From Streptomyces cyanogenus (GTDB lineage Bacteria; Actinomycetota; Actinomycetes; Streptomycetales; Streptomycetaceae), in contig NZ_CP071839.1 of the NCBI RefSeq assembly GCF_017526105.1, positions 5,285,001-5,349,000 of the forward strand: 64,000 bases of DNA. The letters are read 5' to 3'. The notes beneath the pieces were generated by a model. That model worked only from the letters and a program-made list of their open reading frames with translations, ran no database searches and had not been told where the DNA came from. The stretch's first letter is position 1. Every line of letters begins with the position of its first letter. This document shows, in pieces, positions 15,298 to 24,493 of the stretch. A program made the position numbers and the translations under genes.

Positions 15298-17784
15298 ATG
15301 AGCAGCCTCTTTGACGACAGCTTCCTGGCGGACCTCCAGGCCCCTCGCGGGCACGAGGAGCCCCCGCCGCCGCCCGAGGACGATCACGCTCCGGAGCCGC
15401 TCCCGGACGATCTGTTCGGCGGGAAGTTCGACGTGCCGCCGGACCGGGACACCCACTACCGCGACGGCGCCCCGCGCCCCGCGCTCGACTCGGCGGCACT
15501 CCTGGAGGGGCTGAACGAGAACCAGCGCGCCGCGGTCGTGCACGCCGGCTCCCCGCTGCTCATCGTCGCCGGCGCCGGCTCGGGCAAGACCCGCGTGCTG
15601 ACCCACCGCATCGCGTACCTGCTCGCCGAGCGGGGCGTCCACCCGGGCCAGATCCTCGCGATCACCTTCACCAACAAGGCCGCGGGCGAGATGAAGGAGC
15701 GCGTCGAGCAGCTCGTCGGCCCCCGCGCGCACGCGATGTGGGTGATGACCTTCCACAGCGCGTGCGTGCGCATCCTGCGCCGCGAGAGCAAGAAGCTCGG
15801 CTTCACCTCGTCCTTCTCGATCTACGACGCCGCCGACTCCAAGCGCCTGATGGCCCTGGTCTGCCGGGACCTGGACCTCGACCCCAAGCGCTTCCCGCCC
15901 AAGTCGTTCAGCGCCAAGATCAGCAACCTGAAGAACGAGCTGATCGACGAGGAGGACTTCGCCGCCCAGGCCGCCGACGGCTTCGAGAAGACCCTCGCCC
16001 AGGCCTACGCGCTCTACCAGTCGCGGCTGCGCGAGGCGAACGCGCTCGACTTCGACGACCTGATCATGACGACGGTCAACCTGCTGCGCGCCTTCCCGGA
16101 CGTCGCCGAGCACTACCGCCGCCGCTTCCGGCACGTCCTGGTGGACGAGTACCAGGACACCAACCACGCGCAGTACGCGCTCGTGCGGGAACTCGTCGGC
16201 ACGGGGGACCGCGCCGCAGAGGAGGCCGGCACCCCGCCCGGCGAGTACGACATCCCGCCCGCCGAACTCTGCGTCGTGGGTGACGCGGACCAGTCGATCT
16301 ACGCCTTCCGGGGCGCGACGATCCGCAACATCCTCCAGTTCGAGGAGGACTACCCGGACGCGACGACGATCCTGCTGGAGCAGAACTACCGCTCCACGCA
16401 GACCATCCTGTCCGCCGCCAACGCGGTCATCGAGCGCAACGAGTCCCGCCGCCCGAAGAACCTGTGGACCAACGCCGGCCAGGGCGCCCGGATCACCGGG
16501 TACGTCGCCGACACCGAGCACGACGAGGCACAGTTCGTCGCGGACGAGATAGACCGCCTGGTCGACGCGGGTGACGCACGCGCGGGAGACGTCGCCGTCT
16601 TCTACCGCACCAACGCCCAGTCGCGTGTCTTCGAAGAGGTCTTCATCCGCGTCGGCCTGCCCTACAAGGTCGTCGGCGGGGTCCGCTTCTACGAGCGCAA
16701 GGAGGTCCGGGACGTCCTGGCCTACCTGCGCGTCCTCGCCAACCCCGAGGACTCGGTGCCGCTGCGCCGCATCCTCAACGTGCCCAAGCGGGGCATCGGC
16801 GAGCGCGCGGAGGCGATGGTCGACGCCCTCGCCCAGCGCGAGAAGATCAGCTTCCCGCAGGCCCTGAAGCGCGTGGACGAGGCGTACGGCATGGCCGCGC
16901 GCTCCACCAACGCCGTCAAGCGGTTCAACACGCTGATGGAGGACCTGCGTACGATCGTGGAGTCCGGCGCCGGACCGGCCACCGTCCTCGAAGCGGTCCT
17001 CGAACGCACCGGCTACCTGGCAGAGTTGCAGGCGTCCACCGACCCGCAGGACGAGACCCGGATCGAGAACCTCCAGGAACTCGCGGCCGTCGCCCTGGAG
17101 TTCGAGCAGGAGCGCGGCGAGGGCGAGCAGGGCACGCTCGCCGACTTCCTGGAGCAGGTCGCCCTGGTCGCCGACTCCGACCAGATCCCCGACGAGGAGG
17201 ACGGCGACGGCGTCATCACGCTGATGACCCTGCACACCGCCAAGGGCCTGGAGTTCCCGGTCGTGTTCCTGACCGGCATGGAGGACGGCGTCTTCCCGCA
17301 CATGCGCGCCCTCGGCCAGACCAAGGAGCTGGAGGAGGAGCGCCGCCTGGCGTACGTCGGCATCACGCGCGCGCGGGAGCGGCTGTATCTCACGCGGTCG
17401 GCGATGCGCAGCGCCTGGGGCCAGCCGTCGTACAACCCGCCCTCCCGCTTCCTGGAGGAGATCCCGGCCACCCACGTGGAGTGGAAGCGGACGGGGGCGA
17501 CGGCGCCGGTGTCCTCCGGACCGGCGTCCGGGATCGCGGCCTCGCTGTCGTCCAGCCGTTCGCGCTCCTCGGCGTCGGGTGCGTCCGGGTTCGCCACGCG
17601 GCGCACGGGGGAGAAGCCGGTGGTAGCACTGGCCGTCGGGGACCGGGTCACGCACGACCAGTTCGGGCTCGGCACGGTCGTCGCGGTGAAGGGCACGGGT
17701 GGGAACGCGGAGGCGACGATCGACTTCGGCGACGCCAAGCCGAAGCGGCTCCTGCTGCGGTACGCGCCGGTGGAGAAGCTGTAG
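15298..17784 (+). CDS. pcrA: ATP-dependent DNA helicase PcrA/UvrD
   Basis: The superfamily 1A 3'-5' helicase acts in nucleotide-excision repair, removal of RecA filaments and replication restart. The 828 residues include a disordered acidic/Pro-rich N-terminus (1-65), the Q-motif LNENQRAAV, Walker A AGAGSGKT (91-98), motif Ia ITFTNKAAGEM, motif II VDEYQDTN, motif III GDADQSIYAFRGA, motif IV EQNYRST, motif V TLHTAKGLEF and motif VI YVGITRARERLYL. The C-terminal Tudor-like domain (VGDRVTHDQFGLGTV) binds RNA polymerase in PcrA proteins. It is driven by a damage-inducible type promoter and ends at a strong terminator. Confidence 0.97.
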   Translation: MSSLFDDSFLADLQAPRGHEEPPPPPEDDHAPEPLPDDLFGGKFDVPPDRDTHYRDGAPRPALDSAALLEGLNENQRAAVVHAGSPLLIVAGAGSGKTRVLTHRIAYLLAERGVHPGQILAITFTNKAAGEMKERVEQLVGPRAHAMWVMTFHSACVRILRRESKKLGFTSSFSIYDAADSKRLMALVCRDLDLDPKRFPPKSFSAKISNLKNELIDEEDFAAQAADGFEKTLAQAYALYQSRLREANALDFDDLIMTTVNLLRAFPDVAEHYRRRFRHVLVDEYQDTNHAQYALVRELVGTGDRAAEEAGTPPGEYDIPPAELCVVGDADQSIYAFRGATIRNILQFEEDYPDATTILLEQNYRSTQTILSAANAVIERNESRRPKNLWTNAGQGARITGYVADTEHDEAQFVADEIDRLVDAGDARAGDVAVFYRTNAQSRVFEEVFIRVGLPYKVVGGVRFYERKEVRDVLAYLRVLANPEDSVPLRRILNVPKRGIGERAEAMVDALAQREKISFPQALKRVDEAYGMAARSTNAVKRFNTLMEDLRTIVESGAGPATVLEAVLERTGYLAELQASTDPQDETRIENLQELAAVALEFEQERGEGEQGTLADFLEQVALVADSDQIPDEEDGDGVITLMTLHTAKGLEFPVVFLTGMEDGVFPHMRALGQTKELEEERRLAYVGITRARERLYLTRSAMRSAWGQPSYNPPSRFLEEIPATHVEWKRTGATAPVSSGPASGIAASLSSSRSRSSASGASGFATRRTGEKPVVALAVGDRVTHDQFGLGTVVAVKGTGGNAEATIDFGDAKPKRLLLRYAPVEKL

Positions 17785-17787
17785 GCC

Positions 17788-17820
17788 AAAGGGGTCCTCG
17801 CCGTCCGGCGAGGACCCTTT
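17788..17820 (+). terminator. Intrinsic terminator of pcrA
   Basis: A 14-bp stem with one bulged G (17788-17802 with 17807-17820) has a 4-nt loop and ends in CCCTTTTC, three bases after the stop codon. Confidence 0.85.
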
Positions 17821-17964
17821 TCGGACGTCCCGTGCTCGACCGGGGCATGACCATGGAAAGGACCGTGGACACGCCTCGGCAGCGAGGACGCGCCTCGGGG
17901 CACCCTTCGTGCGGCCGTTCCCGACCGGCACGACCGCCGGCCCGGCGAACCTGCGCGGTCAGTA

Positions 17965-19461
17965 CTAGGTCGGGTCCAGCCCGTGGCTGCGGAGCCACGG
18001 CAGCGGGTCTATGGCCGCACCGCCGGCCGGCCGGACCTCGAAGTGCAGGTGCGGGCCGGTCGAGTTGCCGGAGTTGCCGGAGTAGGCGATCGGCTGGCCG
18101 GCCTTGACGGTCGCACCGGAGGCGACGCGGTAGCTGGAGAGGTGGCAGTACCAGGTCTCCGTGCCGTCCTTCGCGGTGAGGATCAGCATGTTGCCGTAGG
18201 CGCTGTTCCACTTCGTGGTGACGGTGCCGTCGGTCGCGGCCATCACCGTGGTGCCGTAGGAGACCGGGAAGTCGATGCCGGTGTGCACCGACATCCAGTT
18301 GATGCCCGCCTGGCCGAAGTAGGCGCTCAGCCCGTGCTGCGCGACCGGCAGCGCGAACTTGGGACGCAGCCGCTCCTTGAGCGCGGCCTCCGCGGCCGCC
18401 TTCTTCTTCTCCAGCTCCTGCTGCGCCTTGAGGTCGATCCGCTCCTGGGTGCGGCTCGCCCGGTCGGCGAAGTCGGTGGCGCCGGCCGAGAGCGTCTTGA
18501 GCTGGCTGTCCAGCTTGCTGTTGGCGACCGACGGCTTGACCGGCTGCGCGTCCGCCGCGCTGGCGGTGGAGTCCTTGGACCCGTCGGTGAGCGCGCCGAC
18601 CGAGGCGGCGGCGACACCGGCGACCCCCATCACACAGGCCGACGGTACGGCGACGGTCAGCAGCGCGGAACGTTTGGCGGGCGTGCGACGCCGGGAGCGC
18701 GCCCCGCTGCGCGAGCCCGCGCGGGTCGCCGGCGCCGGGCTGATCTCCTCCTGGTCGTCCAGCAGGCCGGTGACGGCGGGCAGTTCACCGGTGGAGTTCG
18801 GCTCGTCCGTGCCGGAGGTCTGTTCGCCGAATTCGGCGCCCTCGTAGGCGCCCTGCTCGAACGCGGTCTGCGGGCCGCCGGCCGCCTCGAACGTCGCGGT
18901 GGCCTGCTGGTCGAACGGTTCGCCACCCGGCTCGGACCGGGCCGGCACGGTCTCCCCTGCGGAGTTCCACTGCGTGGCGTCGTACGCGCCCGTGTCGAAG
19001 GCCTGGGCGCCCCACTCCCACTGCTGGGTGGCGTCGGCGCCGGCGGAGGGGTCGGGCTGGAGCCAGGCGTGGGCGTCCCACTGGCCGCTGGTGTCGTTCC
19101 CCGTGGACTGCGCGGGAACGGTCCAGGCGGTGCTGTCGTAGACGCCGGAGTCGTATCCGGCGTGGTGCTGGGCCGCGTACGGGTCGTAGGCCGGGGTCTG
19201 CACGGTGCCGGTGTGCCACTGCGTGCTGTCGTACGCGCCGGTGGTCTGCTCGCTGCCCGGGAGGCTGCCGAAGAGCGGGTCGGCGTGGAAGGTCGTCATG
19301 CTTCCGGAACCACCGGCAAAACCGGTGGCGTCATAGCCGCCGTACGTGGTGAGGTCGTCGTAGTGGGCGTCCTGTGCCCCGTACTGCGCGTAGTGCGCGG
19401 TGGAGGCGTCGGAAGCCGGGGCCGGGGTGGTCATGTTCCCCGGCGGGTGACGGTCGTTCAC
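17965..19461 (-). CDS. M23 (LytM-type) metallopeptidase, membrane-anchored
   Basis: The 498-residue protein has a long low-complexity N-terminal cytoplasmic region (about 1-260) rich in Tyr, Trp, Gln and Gly, with recurring YDSTxW/YDATQW motifs. A basic stretch (SRSGARSRRRTPAKR) and one membrane helix (LLTVAVPSACVMGVAGVAA) follow, then a short coiled coil (QQELEKKKAAAEAALKERL) and a C-terminal peptidase M23 domain. Zn ligands are in SVHTGIDFPVSYG and GPHLHFEV, so the site looks intact. It should cut peptidoglycan cross-bridges or activate amidases. GTG 19461 is chosen; ATG 19434 after GGGGAAC is an alternative. Confidence 0.88.
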   Translation of the reverse strand: MNDRHPPGNMTTPAPASDASTAHYAQYGAQDAHYDDLTTYGGYDATGFAGGSGSMTTFHADPLFGSLPGSEQTTGAYDSTQWHTGTVQTPAYDPYAAQHHAGYDSGVYDSTAWTVPAQSTGNDTSGQWDAHAWLQPDPSAGADATQQWEWGAQAFDTGAYDATQWNSAGETVPARSEPGGEPFDQQATATFEAAGGPQTAFEQGAYEGAEFGEQTSGTDEPNSTGELPAVTGLLDDQEEISPAPATRAGSRSGARSRRRTPAKRSALLTVAVPSACVMGVAGVAAASVGALTDGSKDSTASAADAQPVKPSVANSKLDSQLKTLSAGATDFADRASRTQERIDLKAQQELEKKKAAAEAALKERLRPKFALPVAQHGLSAYFGQAGINWMSVHTGIDFPVSYGTTVMAATDGTVTTKWNSAYGNMLILTAKDGTETWYCHLSSYRVASGATVKAGQPIAYSGNSGNSTGPHLHFEVRPAGGAAIDPLPWLRSHGLDPT

Positions 19462-19764
19462 CAACTTCTCTTTCGCCTCGACAACAGGGGCTGCCAGAGC
19501 AGTGCGGCGACTGTACCCGGCAGTACCTGGGCGCGACAATCTTCGCCCTGTTTCGCGTGGGCCGGAAACGGGCATTCGGCCGTGTTTCGGGGGAGCCCGG
19601 ACCCTCCCTTGGCCTGGCGTTCGAAGAGTGTTCGATGTCGAGTGGCGATGTGGCGGCCGTGCGCCGTCTGTGCCGTGACTGTGCTGTGCCTGTGCGCTCC
19701 CTCCCCGGGCCGCTGTCGGCGGCCCTCAGGTCGCCGTCCGTCCTTCTCCGGTCTCCGGTGCTTC
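19462..19764. other. Intergenic region upstream of the M23 gene
   Basis: It holds the M23 promoter (19510-19539) and, further upstream, GTTCGA at 19619-19624 and 19630-19635 on the plus strand, exactly 11 bp apart, a possible operator. The rest shows nothing distinctive; the lipase gene ends at 19765. Confidence 0.5.
19510..19539 (-). promoter_or_regulatory. Promoter of the M23 peptidase gene
   Basis: TTGTCG (19539-19534), 18 bp, TACAGT (19515-19510) on the minus strand gives a 5' leader of about 40 nt. Confidence 0.5.
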
Positions 19765-20616
19765 TCAGGCCACCGTCAGGCCGCCCGCGGCCCGGTCCCC
19801 GGGGTGCGGGACCTCCAGCGCCTCCCGTATGCCGGCCGCCACGGCGGGGTGCACGGGCAGCGCTAGGTGGCCGATGCCGGTCACCCGGACGTTCTGCGCG
19901 TCGAGGTCGGGATGCTCCAGGCAGGCGGACTCCAGCGGGTCCATCAGGGAGTCCAGGTCGCTCCAGAAGCTCACGAAGCGGGTACGGCAGCCGGGCGCGG
20001 GGCGGGCCAGCTCCTCGATGACCGCCGAGCCGGGCCGCATCTGCCGCACGATCGGATGCGCGTCCGCCAGCGGCGCCACCCGTGTTCCCGAGTGCGGGGT
20101 GCCGAGCGTGACCAGCGTGCGTACCCGCAGGTCACCGCCCAGGCACTGGACGTAGTACCGCGCGATCAGGCCGCCGAGGCTGTGGCCCACGATGTCGACC
20201 CGGGCGCTGCCGGTGCGCTCGCAGATCTCCTCGATGTGCCGGCCGAGCAGCTCGGCGGCCGTACGGATGTCGCAGGTCAGCGGGGAGTAGTTGAGCGACT
20301 CCACCCGCTGCCTGCCGTGCTGGGCCAGGGTGCGGCGGAGCAGGACGAACACCGATCGGTTGTCGATGAAACCGTGCAGCAGGACGACCGGCGGGGCGGG
20401 GCGGACCGGCAGCCGGGTCGCGCCGTCCCCGTCGGGCAGGGAACCGGAGCGGCGTTCCTGGATCAGACCGGTCGGATAGAGCAGGAGGTGACCCCACAGG
20501 ATGGCGGCCTCCAGGGCGGTCGCCCGCAGCAGCGTCATGGACAGTCCGGCCAGTCTGCCGGGCCACAGGCGCCGGCAGAGCGGGAGAAAGAGCGGCAATA
20601 CCCCGGTGACCTTCAT
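19765..20616 (-). CDS. Alpha/beta-hydrolase, triacylglycerol lipase-like
   Basis: The 283-residue protein has an N-terminal hydrophobic segment (ATALEAAILWGHLLLYP), the oxyanion motif VVLLHGFIDNRSVF and the nucleophile elbow VDIVGHSLGGLIARYY with S146. GTPHSGT is typical of bacterial lipases, and a late His is in GIGHLALP. It probably acts at the membrane or outside on esters or lipids; the natural substrate is unknown. ATG 20616 follows AGGAGG with 6-nt spacing. It is divergent from icmB. Confidence 0.85.
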   Translation of the reverse strand: MKVTGVLPLFLPLCRRLWPGRLAGLSMTLLRATALEAAILWGHLLLYPTGLIQERRSGSLPDGDGATRLPVRPAPPVVLLHGFIDNRSVFVLLRRTLAQHGRQRVESLNYSPLTCDIRTAAELLGRHIEEICERTGSARVDIVGHSLGGLIARYYVQCLGGDLRVRTLVTLGTPHSGTRVAPLADAHPIVRQMRPGSAVIEELARPAPGCRTRFVSFWSDLDSLMDPLESACLEHPDLDAQNVRVTGIGHLALPVHPAVAAGIREALEVPHPGDRAAGGLTVA

Positions 20617-20840
20617 GGCCGACCTCCTGTCGGCACACCGGAGGACGGGTAGGTCCCCCGTGTGCCCTCATGTCCCACCATGTGATTTCCCCCTCGCCGC
20701 GTCCCGTAAAACTGCCGGTTGCGGGATGCTGGAGATAACGTTCGTTCACTTAGCGACGGTGGCGGGACGCGCCAAAAGTGCGGTACTTGTCGGTACGGAC
20801 GGAAGCCGATCGCTTCCGGGCTCGCTTGATGGAGGCAGTG

Positions 20841-21263
20841 ATGGGTGTGGCAGTCGGTCCGATCCGCGTGGTGGTCGCCAAGCCGGGGCTCGACGGCCAC
20901 GATCGTGGGGCCAAGGTGATCGCGCGTGCCCTGCGCGACGCCGGCATGGAGGTCATCTACACCGGGCTCCACCAGACGCCGGAACAGATCGTGGACACCG
21001 CCATCCAGGAGGACGCCGACGCGATCGGCCTGTCCATCCTGTCCGGCGCGCACAACACGCTGTTCGGCGCGGTCATCGACCTGCTCAAGGAGCGGGAGGC
21101 GGAGGACATCCTCGTCTTCGGCGGCGGCATCATCCCGGAGGAGGACATCCCGCCGCTGAAGGAGAAGGGTGTCGCGGAGATCTTCACCCCGGGCGCGACG
21201 ACGGCGTCGATCGTGGAGTGGGTCCGGGAGAACGTCCGTCAGCCCGCCGCGTCCGGAGGCTGA
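20841..21263 (+). CDS. icmB: Isobutyryl-CoA mutase small (B12-binding) subunit
   Basis: The 140-residue stand-alone cobalamin-binding domain carries the B12 lower-ligand motif DGHDRG (H20), followed by LSILSGAH and VFGGGIIP. Its size and sequence fit IcmB, which pairs with a separately encoded IcmA to interconvert isobutyryl-CoA and n-butyryl-CoA. This links valine breakdown to fatty-acid and polyketide precursors. A methylmalonyl-CoA-type small subunit is the alternative. ATG 20841 is chosen since GGAGG lies 5 nt upstream. No large subunit or B12 riboswitch is nearby. It overlaps the DUF5691 gene by 25 bp, tail to tail. Confidence 0.82.
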   Translation: MGVAVGPIRVVVAKPGLDGHDRGAKVIARALRDAGMEVIYTGLHQTPEQIVDTAIQEDADAIGLSILSGAHNTLFGAVIDLLKEREAEDILVFGGGIIPEEDIPPLKEKGVAEIFTPGATTASIVEWVRENVRQPAASGG

Positions 21264-23077
21264 GCAGCGGTTTTCACGGGCGTGGTGGTCGCGTCCGGCA
21301 CCTGAACGGCCGCGTGCGGAGGCTCAGCGGCTGCGTCCGGCACTTGTATGGCTGTGCCCGGCGTCCGTACGGCCGCGTCCCGTTGCTGAACGGTCCCGTG
21401 GAGTGGCTGGCCGGCCGCGTCCGGTGGCTCGGTGGGTGGTGTGGGCGGGGTCAGTTCCCGCGTCATCGCCGCCCGCAGCCGCAGCGTCGTGACCAGCCGC
21501 TGGAACGCCTCGGCCCAGTACCCGCCGGCCCCCGGAGCGGCGTCCTCCCGCTCGTCGGGTATCGCCAGCAGCGCCTCCAGCCGTACGGCCTCCGCCGGGT
21601 CCAGGCAGCGCTCGGCCAGCCCCATCACCCCGCTGAAGCTCCACGGATAACTCCCCGCGTCCCGAGCGATGTTGAGGGCGTCCACGACGGCCCGGCCGAG
21701 CGCGGGAGCCCACGGGACCGCGCACACCCCGAGCAGCTGGAACGCCTCCGACAGGCCGTGCGTGGCGATGAACCCGGCGACCCACGCGGCCCGTTCGGCC
21801 GGTTCCAGCGCGGCCAGCAGTTTCGCCCGCTCCGCCAGGGACACCGCCCCCGGGCCGCCCGCCTCCGGTGCCGACGGCGAGCCGAGCAGCGCCCGCGACC
21901 ACGCGGCGTCCCGCTGCCGCACCGCCGCCCGGCACCAGGCCGCGTGCAGTTCGCCCTGCCAGCCGTCCGCCACCGGCAGTGCCACGATCTCCTCGGCCGT
22001 CCGCCCGCCGAGCCGCGGCGACCAGATGCCGAGCGGAGCCGCCTCCACCAACTGCCCCAGCCACCAGGACCGTTCCCCCCGACCGGCGGGCGGGCCGGCC
22101 ACCACGCCGTCCCGCTCCATGCCGGCATCGCATTCGTGCGGCGCCTCCACCACGACGGCCGGCGCGTTCCCCGTACGGTCCAGGGCCACACACGCCGTGG
22201 CCCGTACGGCCATCCGCGCGGCGAGCGCCGAGCCCGGCAGCGCCGACAGCAGGTCCGCCGCCGTCGCCCGGACATTGCGGCTGCGGTCGCCCAACGCCTG
22301 CTCCAGGAAGGGCTCGTCCGCCTCCGACAGGCCCGTGCGGAGCGAGTCGAGGAACATCAGCCGGTCCTCCGCCCGCTCCGTCGCCCAGGTCGACGCCAGC
22401 AGCTCGCGCCCCAGCGCGGGCGTACGGGCGCGCAGCGCGCCCAGCAGCGCGGCCCGTTCGGCGAACAGCCCTTCCTGCCACAGCCGGTGCACCGCTTCGG
22501 CGTCCTCCGGGTCGGGCAGTGCGGCGCCGCCGCCGGGGGTGGCGCGCAGGGCGAACCGCCAGTCCGGGTTCAGCCGGGCCAGCCACAGCGCGCGCGGGCC
22601 CGCGAACGCCAGGGCCGCCGGGCGCAGATCGGTCCGTCCCCGGGCCGCGTCCAGCAGCGCGGGCAGCGCCTGCGGGGGTGCCGCGTACCCGTGGGCGTTG
22701 GCCGCCGCGAGCCACTGCGGGAGCAGCTCCATGAGGTCAGGGGCGCTGCCCCGCCGGCCGCCGGACCCGCCTCCGGACCGGTCGGCCAGCAGCGTGGTGA
22801 GCCGGCGCGCCGCTGGTGCGGGCAGTGCCGGGCGGGGGTCGGCGGGCGCACGCTCGGGCCGGTGCGCCGCCCGCGCGGGCCGCAGTCCGGCCCGCCGCCG
22901 TACGGTCACCACGGCGGCCGCGTCGAGCAGCGCCACCGGGGCCGGCCGACCGGGCGCGGCGTGCGCCGGGGCGCGCCGGTCCGTGCCGAGCAGCGCGGTG
23001 GTCACCAGCTCCTCCCAGGAACTTTCCGCCGCGCTTTCCGGCGGCGTGGTGCCCCCGCCGGTCGGTGCCCCGTTCAT
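21239..23077 (-). CDS. DUF5691 protein of the SWIM/MoxR-VWA cluster
   Basis: The 612-residue soluble protein is largely helical. Around residues 270-300 the pattern DRSRNVRATAADLLSALPGS is a typical HEAT-like repeat, and ATHGLSEAFQLLG and GVMGLAERCLDPAEAVRLEALL suggest more helical repeats, so it may be a scaffold. The last 75 residues are a Pro/Ala/Thr-rich tail with degenerate xPDAA units. Its function is unknown. It lies 50 bp downstream of the SWIM gene on the same strand (start ATG 23077, AAGGAG upstream), so both come from the damage-type promoter at 24.5 kb. The DUF5691 assignment is from memory of this conserved neighbourhood. Confidence 0.75.
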   Translation of the reverse strand: MNGAPTGGGTTPPESAAESSWEELVTTALLGTDRRAPAHAAPGRPAPVALLDAAAVVTVRRRAGLRPARAAHRPERAPADPRPALPAPAARRLTTLLADRSGGGSGGRRGSAPDLMELLPQWLAAANAHGYAAPPQALPALLDAARGRTDLRPAALAFAGPRALWLARLNPDWRFALRATPGGGAALPDPEDAEAVHRLWQEGLFAERAALLGALRARTPALGRELLASTWATERAEDRLMFLDSLRTGLSEADEPFLEQALGDRSRNVRATAADLLSALPGSALAARMAVRATACVALDRTGNAPAVVVEAPHECDAGMERDGVVAGPPAGRGERSWWLGQLVEAAPLGIWSPRLGGRTAEEIVALPVADGWQGELHAAWCRAAVRQRDAAWSRALLGSPSAPEAGGPGAVSLAERAKLLAALEPAERAAWVAGFIATHGLSEAFQLLGVCAVPWAPALGRAVVDALNIARDAGSYPWSFSGVMGLAERCLDPAEAVRLEALLAIPDEREDAAPGAGGYWAEAFQRLVTTLRLRAAMTRELTPPTPPTEPPDAAGQPLHGTVQQRDAAVRTPGTAIQVPDAAAEPPHAAVQVPDATTTPVKTAAQPPDAAG

Positions 23078-23127
23078 CACGTCTCCTTCCCTCACTCCTG
23101 CCTGAGCGTGTGTGTCTGTACGGCCGG

Positions 23128-24486
23128 TCAGCACAGCGGCACCGCCTCGCCCGCCTCCTCGGGCCAGGCCGTGAGCGGGGTGAAGCCGCGGTGGCCGCAC
23201 TCGCCGAAGACCGTGACGGGGGCGCCACCGGACAGCGCGACCAGCCGCCACAGGCCGGGCCGGGAGCGGGCGGCCCGGCTCAGCGGCAGGGCCGTGTCCG
23301 TGTCGGCGTCGGCCAGCTGCCACCGGTCGCCGTCCGGGACCGGTATCACCCGGCCCAGGGTGACCGGGACCGAGTCCAGCCAGGGGTCGTCGCGCAGGGC
23401 CGCGCCGTAGCGGGCCGCCGCCTCGGTGGTGGTCACGCCCGGCGGGCGGAACGCGGCCGGGGCCGGCGGCGCGAACCGCTCGCCCAGGGCGGCCCGGGCC
23501 TGACCGGAGCCCGGATACGCCGTCAGCTCCGCGTCCAGGGCCAGGCCGACCGGCAGGGACAGCTCCGGCGCCCGGCCCGCGGCGCCGTAGGACAGCAGCA
23601 GCCGCGTCCTGCCGGACTCGGCGCCGTGCAGCCATATCCGGCGTGTCGTCAGTTTCGGGTCGGTGGTGTCGTACTGGGCGAGGACCAGCCAGCGGTCGCG
23701 CAGGGGCGGGCCGTCCGGCGTGGCGGGCAGACCGAGCCGGGAGCGGACCGTGGCCGCGAGGGCCTCCGGCAGCCGGTCGCGGCGCAGCCAGCCCTGGTCG
23801 AGCAGATGCAGCAGCGCGCACTCCTCCAGCAGCCGCGCCGGCCAGCCCGCGCCGGACGCCGGGATCGCCCCCAGTTCCCGCACGCGCGCGGCCAGACCCG
23901 GCGCCTGGGCGTCGACCATGCGGGCCGCCGTCTCGTCCCACAGGCCGTATCCCGCCTGATCGGCCGCGGCCAGACCGCCGCGCAGCAGGTCCGCCAGGCG
24001 CTGCTCCAGCTCGCTCGCCCCCGCCGTGACCCGCTCGGCGCGGCGCTCGGCCCGCCGCCGGGCCGCCTCCGGATCCGCGGGCGGCCCCGCGGCCCAACCC
24101 CCCTCGGCGCGCGTCGCCTTCGTCCCGGCGCGTCTGCGCCGGCCCGCGAGCCACGGCCCGGCCCAGTCCGGCGGCTGCGCGGCGGCCGGCACCGTGCCGT
24201 CGTCGCCCGCCCACAGCAGGAGCAGGCCGAGCGCGTGCTTGCACGGGAACTTACGGCTCGGACAACTGCACTTGTACGCCGGCCCGGCCGCGTCGGCCAG
24301 GTCCACCACCGTCTGATACGGCCTGCTGCCACTGCCCTTGCACAGTCCCCACACCGTCCCCTCTCCGCTCCCGGTCCCGGACCACGGCCCGGCCGCGCCG
24401 AGTTTGCTCCCCGCCTTGCGTGACGCGGCGTCAGGCGCCAGTGCCAGCACCTGCTCCGCGGTCCAGCGCACCCCCTGCTCAGTCAT
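23128..24486 (-). CDS. SWIM zinc-finger protein
   Basis: The 452-residue protein has a SWIM finger CxCx6CxH at C73, C75, C82 and H84 (YKCSCPSRKFPCKHALG). SWIM domains bind Zn and often DNA or protein partners in recombination and repair. An Arg/Ala-rich helical linker and a C-terminal domain without a clear family follow. The relation to E. coli YehQ is likely from the domain and gene context. The -10 box TACCGT ends 7 nt before the ATG at 24486, so the mRNA is probably leaderless. It is divergent from the MoxR ATPase gene. Confidence 0.83.
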   Translation of the reverse strand: MTEQGVRWTAEQVLALAPDAASRKAGSKLGAAGPWSGTGSGEGTVWGLCKGSGSRPYQTVVDLADAAGPAYKCSCPSRKFPCKHALGLLLLWAGDDGTVPAAAQPPDWAGPWLAGRRRRAGTKATRAEGGWAAGPPADPEAARRRAERRAERVTAGASELEQRLADLLRGGLAAADQAGYGLWDETAARMVDAQAPGLAARVRELGAIPASGAGWPARLLEECALLHLLDQGWLRRDRLPEALAATVRSRLGLPATPDGPPLRDRWLVLAQYDTTDPKLTTRRIWLHGAESGRTRLLLSYGAAGRAPELSLPVGLALDAELTAYPGSGQARAALGERFAPPAPAAFRPPGVTTTEAAARYGAALRDDPWLDSVPVTLGRVIPVPDGDRWQLADADTDTALPLSRAARSRPGLWRLVALSGGAPVTVFGECGHRGFTPLTAWPEEAGEAVPLC

Positions 24487-24493
24487 GCCACCG

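Noticed and set aside
13229..15301. Long plus-strand frame opposite the NlpC/P60 gene
   Set aside because: It is Gly/Arg-rich, runs through the riboswitch and the pcrA promoter, and has no recognisable domain.
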